DNA of 64,000 nucleotides from Mailhella sp. (GTDB lineage Bacteria; Desulfobacterota; Desulfovibrionia; Desulfovibrionales; Desulfovibrionaceae): positions 1-64,000 of the forward strand of contig JAFQTU010000075.1 of NCBI GenBank assembly GCA_017408905.1, read 5' to 3'. The position numbers were made by a program, and so were the translations under genes. How positions within the stretch are numbered: position 1 is the first letter of the stretch; each line of letters begins with the position of its first letter. Under the pieces are notes generated by a model. The model ran no database searches. It saw only the letters and a list, made by a program, of their open reading frames with translations, and was not told the origin of the DNA. Shown here piece by piece: positions 47,789 through 54,998 of this stretch.

Positions 47789-47802
47789 AACTGCCCGCAC
47801 GA
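47789..47802 (+). repeat. Subterminal repeat, right copy
   Basis: AACTGCCCGCACGA, identical and in the same orientation to 27727-27740 at the left end. Confidence 0.6.
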
Positions 47803-47822
47803 AAAAGAAAAACAAATGTTAG

Positions 47823-47917
47823 ATGTGCCAATGTCATATGACATATAAAACTAGACAACAAAAAATTATAATGTTAGTGATTACTTATTGTTTAGAATAA
47901 CTGTGACATTGGCACAT
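47823..47917. repeat. Inverted repeat inside the right island end
   Basis: ATGTGCCAATGTCA (47823-47836) and TGACATTGGCACAT (47904-47917) are perfect 14-bp inverted repeats separated by 67 AT-rich bases, ending eight bases before attR. They may bind integrase or an excisionase. Confidence 0.65.
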
Positions 47918-47924
47918 GGAAACG

Positions 47925-47945
47925 TCTGTCCCTCGGCACCATTTT
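47925..47945 (+). repeat. attR direct repeat
   Basis: The exact 21-bp partner of 27636-27656. It contains a duplicated 17-base 3' end of tRNA-Phe and marks the right boundary of the island. Confidence 0.93.
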
Positions 47946-47966
47946 TGTATCCAAAGAAGACCCTAG

Positions 47967-48004
47967 AGGCCCGAAATGCTTGAAGAAAACAGCATTTCGG
48001 GCCT
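47967..48004 (+). terminator. Native tRNA-Phe terminator, displaced by the island
   Basis: AGGCCCGAAATGCT and AGCATTTCGGGCCT form a perfect 14-bp stem followed by TTTCTT. Before the island inserted it would have lain about 25 bases downstream of tRNA-Phe. Confidence 0.78.
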
Positions 48005-48009
48005 TTTCT

Positions 48010-48168
48010 TATGTCCCGTAAAATCCAGAGAGGTACGTGGACACCCACAAATTCTGTTGGTATTCTCGTTGGTATCTATGCATGCTAGATTACTCGGTGC
48101 GAAGAATACCAACACTCGCAAAAGATATTGAAATACCAATAGTTATTGATGTGAAAAAGTATTTTTCA
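48010..48168 (+). repeat. Element-end repeat copy 2 (remnant of a P4-type integrase element)
   Basis: Nearly identical, inverted, to 4365-4523, including the TTGGTAT arm-like motifs. At 4.4 kb the block leads into a P4-type integrase; here the integrase is gone. As at tRNA-Leu, the homology begins directly after a tRNA terminator hairpin. It records an earlier insertion at tRNA-Phe. Confidence 0.8.
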
Positions 48169-48548
48169 GAGTCGTCCTCAATGCCTTTCCAGAAAGTCGA
48201 CTGCGGGGGGGCAGAGGTATAGGGACAAGTTTTTCAAAAAGCACACCGCCAAGCTCAGGCCTTATCTCGAAGAGGGCATTCCCAACTGTTATCGGGCTGA
48301 TAACTCAGGATCGTCTAGCTTTTCAGAAAAACAGAAAGGTCGGGCCATAACGAAACCGCCATACTCAAGAAGGCTTGAACGTGGCGGCTTGCAGAATGGA
48401 TTTTCTCTAGAATTCCAAAGAGGAACATGATAAATAACATCCATGGACAAGAGCTGCTCAAAACCAGCGAACAGGCATACCTTTTGACCGGTGATATGCT
48501 GTGTTCTTTAATCTTAAATAACTTACGTGGTTATAAAGGGCGGTAAGT
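48169..48548. other. Gene-free remnant between the element scar and the transporter gene
   Basis: No convincing gene was found in these 380 bases. One plus-strand frame (about 48214-48430) gives basic residues but has no start signal and no recognisable family. CCGCCA/TGGCGG with TCAAG/CTTGA form a hairpin at about 48357-48388. It is probably debris of a deleted element plus the promoter of the GlpT-like gene. Confidence 0.4.
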
Positions 48549-49868
48549 ATGAGTTGCATAAAAGCAGACTCGTTCGGCTATTCCCCGCAGGACTTCGCAA
48601 CGTTCAAGCGTTACGCGTGGCGCTACCTGCTGATGTTCTCGTTCCTGTACTGCGCGCTGTACTGCTGCCGCTTGAACCTTTCCAACGCCAGCGCCGTCAT
48701 GATGGCCGAACTTGGCTGGACCAAGGCCGACATAGGCATCCTTACCGGTACGCTGTTCTGGACCTACGGCATAGGGCAGGTGGTGAACGGCCGCCTTTCG
48801 GAAATCGTCGGGACGGCTCGTTTCGTGGTCTTTGCCGTACTGCTTTCGGCGGTGGCCAATATCCTTTTCAGCTTCCAGACGTCCATTTTCGCCATGGCCG
48901 TGCTCTGGGGCATCAACGGCTTCTTCCAGTCCATGGCGTGGACGCCCGGCATCGCCACGCTCACCAAGTGGTGGCCCGGAAACTCGCGCGGCTTCGCCAC
49001 CGGCTTTGCCAACACCTTTTCGGGTTTCGGGCAGGTGGCGGCCACGCTGTCCGTGGCGCTGGCCTTTGCCATTCTGCCGGAAATGGGCTGGCGTGCGGCT
49101 TTCATCGTGCCTGCGGCCATACCGCTCGCCATGCTCGTCATCTACATGGTCTTTGCCAAGCCTACGCCCAGCGCGGTCGGCCTGCACGAATACACGGAAA
49201 ACACGGAAGAGATGGCGAAGAACGAAACGGCCATGCAGGAAATACTGCGCACCAAGGGCAAGTTCTACCCCTATAAGTACGTGCTTTCCGACAGGCTTTT
49301 CAACCTGTGGATGATAGTGGCCTTCTCCATAGGCCTTGCCCGCTACGGCCTTGTGACGTGGGTACCGCTGTATTTCATCGACCAGTTCGGTATCAAAATT
49401 ACCGACGGCCTGCTCGCCTCTCTCGCGCTTCCCGTGGGTATGGGCATAGGTACGCTGGTAGTGCCGTGGCTCAGCGACAAGCTGTACCTGAACAACCGCC
49501 TCAGGGCCTGCACCCACAATGCGGCTATCGGTGCCGTGGCCGTGTACGTGTTCTTCCTGCTCGACCCCACTGTGATGTGGCAGCTCGTGCTCATCGAGAT
49601 ACTGCTCTTCGTGGCGGGCTTCTGCATCTATGCCATCAACGGCACGGCATGGGCCTTTGCCACCGACATAGGCGGCCGCTTCTTCTCCGGCACGGCGGCG
49701 GGCTGCCTGAACTTCTGCGCCTACATGGGCGCGGCCGTGCAGTCCCTGCTTTACGGCTTCCTGCTCGATGCGGGCGGCTGGAACATCGTGTTCATCTCTA
49801 TTGCCGCTTTCTGCGGCCTCATCGCCATACTCGGAACCCTCAGCGCGGCCCATAGGACCGCCCATTGA
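48549..49868 (+). CDS. Organophosphate:phosphate antiporter family transporter (GlpT-like)
   Basis: A 439-residue major-facilitator protein with 12 membrane segments. YLLMFSFLYCALYCCRLNLS, ELGWTKADIGILTGTLFWTY and GQVVNGRLSEIVGTARFVVF fit the GlpT/UhpT branch, including the arginine in TM1 and the G-x-x-x-G-R loop after TM2; NGFFQSMAWTPGIATLTKWW is also typical. GlpT exchanges glycerol-3-phosphate for phosphate across the inner membrane. Being first in a locus with glycerol-phosphate cytidylyltransferase-like and glycerophosphotransferase-like genes, it probably supplies glycerol-3-phosphate. The substrate is inferred from family and context. The next gene starts 15 bases on. Confidence 0.85.
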   Translation: MSCIKADSFGYSPQDFATFKRYAWRYLLMFSFLYCALYCCRLNLSNASAVMMAELGWTKADIGILTGTLFWTYGIGQVVNGRLSEIVGTARFVVFAVLLSAVANILFSFQTSIFAMAVLWGINGFFQSMAWTPGIATLTKWWPGNSRGFATGFANTFSGFGQVAATLSVALAFAILPEMGWRAAFIVPAAIPLAMLVIYMVFAKPTPSAVGLHEYTENTEEMAKNETAMQEILRTKGKFYPYKYVLSDRLFNLWMIVAFSIGLARYGLVTWVPLYFIDQFGIKITDGLLASLALPVGMGIGTLVVPWLSDKLYLNNRLRACTHNAAIGAVAVYVFFLLDPTVMWQLVLIEILLFVAGFCIYAINGTAWAFATDIGGRFFSGTAAGCLNFCAYMGAAVQSLLYGFLLDAGGWNIVFISIAAFCGLIAILGTLSAAHRTAH

Positions 49869-49883
49869 TATTAGGAGTCATCC

Positions 49884-50351
49884 ATGCGCATCTGTGTCGA
49901 TATGTCTGCCACGCTCATCCATCACGGTCACGTTCGTCTTCTGAAAAAAGCCAAGGAACTCGGCACGGTGGTCGTAGCCCTCACCACGGACGAAGAAGTG
50001 CTGAACAAAAAGGGATACAAGCCCGAACTCAGCTTTGAAGAACGCAAGGAGATTCTCGAGAGCATTCGCTATGTGGACGAGGTCGTCCCTTCGCCGTGGC
50101 TCATCGACGACGCCTTCCTTGTGAAGCACAACATCGACAAGCTTGTGCACGGCAATGACAATTCCAACCGCATTCCCGAAGAAAAGCTGGTCATCTTCCC
50201 GCGTACCGAGGGCGTGAGCAGTTCCGACATGCGCAGCCGCGTGCTGGACAGCCTCATTTCCATCAACCTGCGCAAGGACGCGGAACAGGGCTCCGACCGT
50301 GTGGCCCGCGCCCTGTTCGAGACCATCAAGAACGAATTCAGGCTGGATTAG
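49884..50351 (+). CDS. TagD-like nucleotidyltransferase (glycerol-3-phosphate cytidylyltransferase candidate)
   Basis: A 155-residue HxGH-type cytidylyltransferase. The CTP-binding HHGH lies at residues 13-16 after VDMSATLI, the middle has LSFEERKEILESIRYVDEVV, and RTEGVSSSDMRSR near residue 110 is the second CTP motif. Relatives activate glycerol-3-phosphate (TagD/TarD) or phosphoethanolamine/phosphocholine as CDP derivatives. The next gene encodes a CDP-glycerol-type glycerophosphotransferase, so CDP-glycerol is the most economical product. AGGAG lies upstream. It ends one base before the ATG of the next gene, indicating tight coupling. Confidence 0.85.
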   Translation: MRICVDMSATLIHHGHVRLLKKAKELGTVVVALTTDEEVLNKKGYKPELSFEERKEILESIRYVDEVVPSPWLIDDAFLVKHNIDKLVHGNDNSNRIPEEKLVIFPRTEGVSSSDMRSRVLDSLISINLRKDAEQGSDRVARALFETIKNEFRLD

Positions 50352-50352
50352 C

Positions 50353-51645
50353 ATGAAATTCCGCGCCCTTCGCTATGCGGCCCTTCTGTGCCTGCTGGTC
50401 ACGGCATGCCCCAGCCCGGCCTACGCCTACCTTGACCCTGGCACGGGAAGTATGCTCCTTTCCGTGCTCATCGGCCTGCTGTCTTCGGCGTATTTTCTGA
50501 TGCGCAAGCTCCCTGCGCTGTTCCGAGCCGTGCTGTTCAAGGCCACGGGCAAGGGCAAACTTCTGGAGCGCAAGCATATCGCCATCTACGGCGAAACGGC
50601 CAACTACTGGGGCACGTTCCGGCCCCTGCTGGAAGAATTCGGCCGCCGTGGCGAAGCTGTGGAATATCTCACCTCCTCCGAGAACGACCCCTGCTTCAAG
50701 GCCGACCTGCCGGACTGCATCACCTGCCGCTACATCGGCACGGGCAACACGGCCTACACCACGCTGAACTTCCTTGAGGCCGACGCCCTCGTGCTCACCA
50801 CGCCAGGCATCGACGTTTTGCAGATTCGCCGCTCCAAGGGCGTGAAGAAGTACATCCACGTCGTCCACTCCCTGAGCGACGTCCACTCCTACAAGCTCTT
50901 CGCCTTCGACTATTACGACGCCGTGCTGTGCAGCGGCCAGTATCAGGCCGATTCCCTGCGCCTGCTCGAGGCCCAGCGCGGCACGCAGGCCAAGGAGCTT
51001 CCGCTGGTCGGCTGCCCGTACATGGACGCCCTTGCCGCCCGCCGCGAACGCGAGAAAGACAGCGTGAAGCCCGAAGGGAACTGCGTGCTCGTGGCCCCTT
51101 CGTGGGGCAAGAACGGCATGCTCACGCGCTATGGGGCCGCCGTGCCGCGCTTCCTTGCCGAAGCCGGATACAAGGTCATCCTGCGCCCGCATCCGCAGAG
51201 CTTCATTTCCGAAAAGCCGCTCATGGAACAGCTCCAGCGCGAACTGGCGGGCTTCGACAACATTGAGTGGGATCGCAACCCCGACGGCTTCGCCTCCCTG
51301 AGCCGCGCCACGGTCATGGTGTCGGACTTCTCGGGCGTGGTCTTCGACTTCGCCTTTGTCTTCCTGCGCCCGGTGGTCACGCTTGCCTACGAACTGGACA
51401 AGCGCGGCTTCGACGCCTTCAGCCTGCCGCATCCCTCGTGGGAAAGCCAGGTGGTGGAACAGCTCGGCCACAGGCTCGACCCGGCCGAACTGGAACAGCT
51501 CCCCGGCATCATTGAGAAACTCGCCTCGGACCAGAGCTTCCCCGAGCGCATCCTGCATATCCGCGAAAACAATGTGGCGAACTTCGGCAAGGCCGCCGTG
51601 CCCGTGGTGGATGCCATCCTGAACATTGCCGCCAGCGGGGAATAA
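50353..51645 (+). CDS. CDP-glycerol glycerophosphotransferase family protein (TagB/TagF-like)
   Basis: A 430-residue protein. The start at 50353 abuts the cytidylyltransferase stop codon. An N-terminal hydrophobic segment with a signal-like stretch (ALLCLLVTACPSPAYA) and a second helix (LLSVLIGLLSSAYFLMR) anchors it. The GT-B catalytic part contains GCPYMDALAAR, VLVAPSWGKNGML, LRPHPQSF and VSDFSGVVFDFAFVF, the TagB/TagF pattern including donor-site residues. Family members transfer glycerol phosphate from CDP-glycerol in teichoic-acid synthesis, which is surprising in a Gram-negative. The YidC-fusion gene follows after 3 bases. Confidence 0.88.
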   Translation: MKFRALRYAALLCLLVTACPSPAYAYLDPGTGSMLLSVLIGLLSSAYFLMRKLPALFRAVLFKATGKGKLLERKHIAIYGETANYWGTFRPLLEEFGRRGEAVEYLTSSENDPCFKADLPDCITCRYIGTGNTAYTTLNFLEADALVLTTPGIDVLQIRRSKGVKKYIHVVHSLSDVHSYKLFAFDYYDAVLCSGQYQADSLRLLEAQRGTQAKELPLVGCPYMDALAARREREKDSVKPEGNCVLVAPSWGKNGMLTRYGAAVPRFLAEAGYKVILRPHPQSFISEKPLMEQLQRELAGFDNIEWDRNPDGFASLSRATVMVSDFSGVVFDFAFVFLRPVVTLAYELDKRGFDAFSLPHPSWESQVVEQLGHRLDPAELEQLPGIIEKLASDQSFPERILHIRENNVANFGKAAVPVVDAILNIAASGE

Positions 51646-51648
51646 GCC

Positions 51649-52345
51649 ATGCTGGAACTCCTCTACCTTGTCTGCATCGCTCCGCTTGAATTCTGTATGC
51701 AGATCATTCTGCGCTGGGGCTTTTATACTACGGCTTCCTATGGCCTTGCCCTCATCCTGATGAGCCTTGCCGTGAATACGGTCATCCTGCCCATCTACAA
51801 CAAGGTGGAAGGCTGGCAGGAAGAAGAACGTGCGCTCAAAGCCCGCATGGCTCCCATGGAAACCATGATACGCGAGGTCTTCAAGGGGCAGGAACGCTTC
51901 GCCATGATATCCACGCTGTACCGCCAGCACGGCTACAGCCAGTTCATGACGCTTCGCGCCAGCATAGGCGTGCTTTTGCAGATACCCTTCTTCTTTGCCG
52001 CGTATCATCTGCTCTCCAACATGGAGGCCCTGCACGGCGTTTCCTTTGGCCCTATCCGCGACCTTGGTGCGCCGGACGAGCTTTTCGTCATCGGCGGGTT
52101 CAGCATCAACGTCCTGCCCATCCTGATGACGGTGGTGAACCTCGTCTCGGCCTTCTTCTACACGCACGACCTTTCCCGCCGCGATAAGATACAGCTCTAC
52201 GGCATGGCTGCGCTGTTCCTCGTGCTCCTGTACAACTCCCCGGCGGCCCTCACCTTCTACTGGACGCTGAACAACGTCTATTCCCTTGGCAAGAATATCG
52301 TCGAGAAGGACTGGATGAAGCGGCAGGGGTGGAAGGAACTCGTGG
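51649..52345 (+). repeat. Near-identical 5' segment of the tandem YidC-fusion genes
   Basis: The first about 697 bases closely match 54302-54998 at the DNA level. At protein level only three differences are seen in 233 residues (Ile/Val at 19, Thr/Gly in the MEtMI/MEgMI motif, Ile/Val in DKI/DKV). Beyond this point the two genes diverge sharply. Confidence 0.88.
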
Positions 52346-54288
52346 AGAAATGCCGCCTCGCCGGAAGCAGGGCGGTGAGCCTTGCAGAATGTTCCTTCGT
52401 CTCCGTGCTGACACGCGTGGGACATCTGTTTCCTTTCAGGCTTATTCCGTGGAGTACGGTTGCTCAGAAATGGAACGCCTTCCTTCCCGCGTCGCAGAAG
52501 AACGCTCTCGCCGGGCTTTTTCTGCCCTCGGCGGCCCTGCTGGCACTGCTTGTCATCGTGTACTGCCCCTTTGCTGTTTTCAGCTCCGATCCCGTACTGT
52601 TCGATACGGAAGCAGTGAAATTTGCCTCAGCTCAGATCGGCCTTTTTTTTGCTCTCCTCCTTATTCTGGCTGTACTCGGCGTATTGGCTGGCCCCCTGCG
52701 CTGGATATTGGGCACGGTCATTGGACTTTTGGCCTGTGTTGCTCTGGTGTTCTGCTTCGTGCTCGCGCCTGACTTCGGCGCCATTGATGCCCTTATTTTG
52801 CAGAATCCCGCGCCCCTCTATAAAAAATCGAATCTTATCATTGATATAGCGGTCGTTTTTAGCTTGCTCGCGGCCTTTGTTGCCGTAATACGTTTTCGAA
52901 AGGCCGCTTCTCTTTCCACGGTTATTTATGCCGCGCTGACCATAGTAGCCGTCATGTCGGCAGTACATTATCAGTCTGCGAAAAGCACACTTGCGGCTCT
53001 TGGCAAGGATAAACCCGTGAGTCAGCCCGCTGAAAAAACTCCGCCGCAGTATATGAAGGATTTCTATACCTTCAGCAAAAACGGCAAGAATGTTGTCGTG
53101 GTCATGCTCGATATGTTCACCGGCGGCAATATGGCCCAGATACTGGAAATATATCCTGAGCTGAAGACCCAGCTCGACGGCTTCGTGTGGTATGAAGATA
53201 CTGTGACGGCAGGTACTTCCACACTTTTCGGCAAACCGGGTATCTTCAGCGGAGAAGACTGCCATCCTGTGAACCTGAACAAGGATGAAAGCCGTACGCT
53301 GGAAGAAAAAATAGCGAACTCTCAGGGAAGGTTTCTGCGCAAAATTCAGGAAAAGGGATTCAGAATCTCCGTTCTTGATGGGGAGTCCTTTTATCCTGAC
53401 CGTTTCCTCCCCATGCTTGCTCAGGGAAAATCGGTCAATTTCGTGCGCCGCAGTACGCTCTGGCCAGAAGCCCCTCAATACTGGGCCAGAAAAAACAATT
53501 TTATTTTCGAGGAAAAAAAGTCGCACGACAAGTTCCTTGGTGCTATCGGGCTTTTCAATATCGCGCCCCTTTCCGTCAAGAAAAAAATCTACAGGAATGG
53601 GCGCTGGCTGAATGCCGTCTCTGTGGGCGGACATTCGCTTCACCACTCGCTGACGCACCTTGCGGCACTTGATGCACTGCCCGAAGGCTCACAGGTTTCT
53701 GATACTCAGGAAAACGCCTACATCTATATGGTGAATATGCTTACCCATGTTCCGTGGGGTCTGGACGAAAAGGGTATGCCTTCCAGCGACAGCGGAACCA
53801 GCGCAAGCCGCGATCCTGCCAGCGGGCTTTCCCGCCATCATATCCGCACGGAAGCGTTCACCCTCAAGTCACTGGTTCGCTGGTTCGAGTGGATGAAGGC
53901 ACAGGGGGTTTACGACAATACGCAGATAATCCTCGTGTCCGACCATGGCCGCGGTGATAGTGGTCAGGTATTCAAGGTCTGGGGACGAATCCCGTCTGTC
54001 CATCTCCATGGTCTGCTTCTGGTCAAGGAGGCTGGAGAGCGCGGCTCTGTGCGCATAGACAGCACCAGCCAGATGGCGAACTGGGACGTTCCCACTATTA
54101 TCTTCAATGCTCTGGCAGAAAAAAATGAAAACATCCAGAAACCTTGGATGAACAAGAATAGAGAACGCTACCATGTTCGTGGCGACATCAACCGCTCTCG
54201 CCACTCGAAAAATAAGTTCTCTTTCCACGAGGTATATAAAATCCAAGGCCCGCTTTACGAAAAGAAAAGCTGGGTAAAGATTCAATAG
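51649..54288 (+). CDS. YidC/Oxa1-like domain fused to an LTA-synthase/sulfatase-type domain (copy 1)
   Basis: An 879-residue three-part protein. Residues 1-235 follow YidC/Oxa1: a first helix with GLALILMSLAVNTVILPIYN, a coiled hairpin (KARMAPMETMIREVFKGQER), then HGYSQFMTLRASIGVLLQIP and the last helices. The groove arginine of YidC is asparagine here. Residues 275-450 are about seven further membrane helices. Residues 480-860 are an alkaline-phosphatase-superfamily domain: NVVVVMLDMFTGG (metal aspartate), TVTAGTSTLFGKPGIFSGED (candidate threonine nucleophile) and VSDHGRGDSGQVF near 764 (metal ligands). LTA synthase and MdoB-type enzymes use this fold to transfer phosphoglycerol outside the inner membrane. 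It follows the TagB/F-like gene by 3 bases. Confidence 0.82.
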   Translation: MLELLYLVCIAPLEFCMQIILRWGFYTTASYGLALILMSLAVNTVILPIYNKVEGWQEEERALKARMAPMETMIREVFKGQERFAMISTLYRQHGYSQFMTLRASIGVLLQIPFFFAAYHLLSNMEALHGVSFGPIRDLGAPDELFVIGGFSINVLPILMTVVNLVSAFFYTHDLSRRDKIQLYGMAALFLVLLYNSPAALTFYWTLNNVYSLGKNIVEKDWMKRQGWKELVEKCRLAGSRAVSLAECSFVSVLTRVGHLFPFRLIPWSTVAQKWNAFLPASQKNALAGLFLPSAALLALLVIVYCPFAVFSSDPVLFDTEAVKFASAQIGLFFALLLILAVLGVLAGPLRWILGTVIGLLACVALVFCFVLAPDFGAIDALILQNPAPLYKKSNLIIDIAVVFSLLAAFVAVIRFRKAASLSTVIYAALTIVAVMSAVHYQSAKSTLAALGKDKPVSQPAEKTPPQYMKDFYTFSKNGKNVVVVMLDMFTGGNMAQILEIYPELKTQLDGFVWYEDTVTAGTSTLFGKPGIFSGEDCHPVNLNKDESRTLEEKIANSQGRFLRKIQEKGFRISVLDGESFYPDRFLPMLAQGKSVNFVRRSTLWPEAPQYWARKNNFIFEEKKSHDKFLGAIGLFNIAPLSVKKKIYRNGRWLNAVSVGGHSLHHSLTHLAALDALPEGSQVSDTQENAYIYMVNMLTHVPWGLDEKGMPSSDSGTSASRDPASGLSRHHIRTEAFTLKSLVRWFEWMKAQGVYDNTQIILVSDHGRGDSGQVFKVWGRIPSVHLHGLLLVKEAGERGSVRIDSTSQMANWDVPTIIFNALAEKNENIQKPWMNKNRERYHVRGDINRSRHSKNKFSFHEVYKIQGPLYEKKSWVKIQ

Positions 54289-54301
54289 AAAGGGCTGGCC
54301 C

Positions 54302-54998
54302 ATGCTGGAACTCCTCTACCTTGTCTGCATCGCCCCGCTTGAATTCTGTATGCAGGTCATTCTGCGCTGGGGCTTTTACACTACGGCGTCCTATGGCCTT
54401 GCCCTCATCCTGATGAGCCTTGCCGTGAACACGGTCATCCTGCCCATCTACAACAAGGTGGAAGGCTGGCAGGAAGAGGAACGCGCCCTGAAGGCCCGCA
54501 TGGCCCCCATGGAAGGCATGATACGCGAGGTGTTCAAGGGGCAGGAGCGCTTCGCCATGATATCCACGCTGTACCGCCAGCACGGCTACAGCCAGTTCAT
54601 GACCCTTCGCGCCAGCATCGGCGTGCTTTTGCAGATACCCTTCTTCTTTGCCGCGTATCACCTGCTCTCCAACATGGAGGCCCTGCACGGCGTTTCCTTC
54701 GGCCCTATCCGCGACCTTGGCGCGCCGGATGAGCTCTTTGTCATCGGCGGATTCAGCATCAATGTCCTGCCCATCCTGATGACGGTGGTGAACCTCGTCT
54801 CGGCCTTCTTCTATACGCATGACCTTTCGCGCCGCGACAAGGTACAGCTCTACGGCATGGCCGCGCTGTTCCTCGTCCTCCTGTACAACTCCCCGGCGGC
54901 CCTCACCTTCTACTGGACGCTGAACAACGTCTATTCCCTCGGCAAGAATATCGTCGAGAAGGACTGGATGAAGCGGCAGGGGTGGAAGGATGTGGTAC
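54302..54998 (+). repeat. Partner of the repeat at 51649-52345
   Basis: Direct tandem partner, 2653 bases downstream. Conservation restricted to the YidC-like part argues for recent gene conversion or selection on that domain. Confidence 0.88.

Larger units (their letters stand above)
27636..47945. mobile_element. 20.3-kb genomic island integrated in tRNA-Phe
   Basis: The island is bounded by a 21-bp direct repeat (27636-27656 and 47925-47945) that includes the tRNA-Phe 3' end. An integrase is the first gene inside. Base composition is visibly more AT-rich than the flanks. Cargo includes a DUF927 helicase, an Erf annealing protein, an Fe-S nuclease, two toxin-antitoxin pairs, a MoxR/vWA trio and a four-gene nuclease/membrane cluster. 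There are no capsid, tail or conjugation genes, so it is a satellite or an integrative element dependent on a helper. Confidence 0.92.

Noticed and set aside
48214-48430. Possible transposase fragment between the element scar and the GlpT-like gene
   Set aside because: A basic frame is present but no start, ribosome binding site, DDE motif or terminal inverted repeats could be found.
50338-52425. 695-codon minus-strand frame over the TagB/F-like and YidC-fusion genes (also 54188-55924)
   Set aside because: Antisense shadow; the repetition at 54-56 kb merely reflects the duplicated plus-strand YidC segment.
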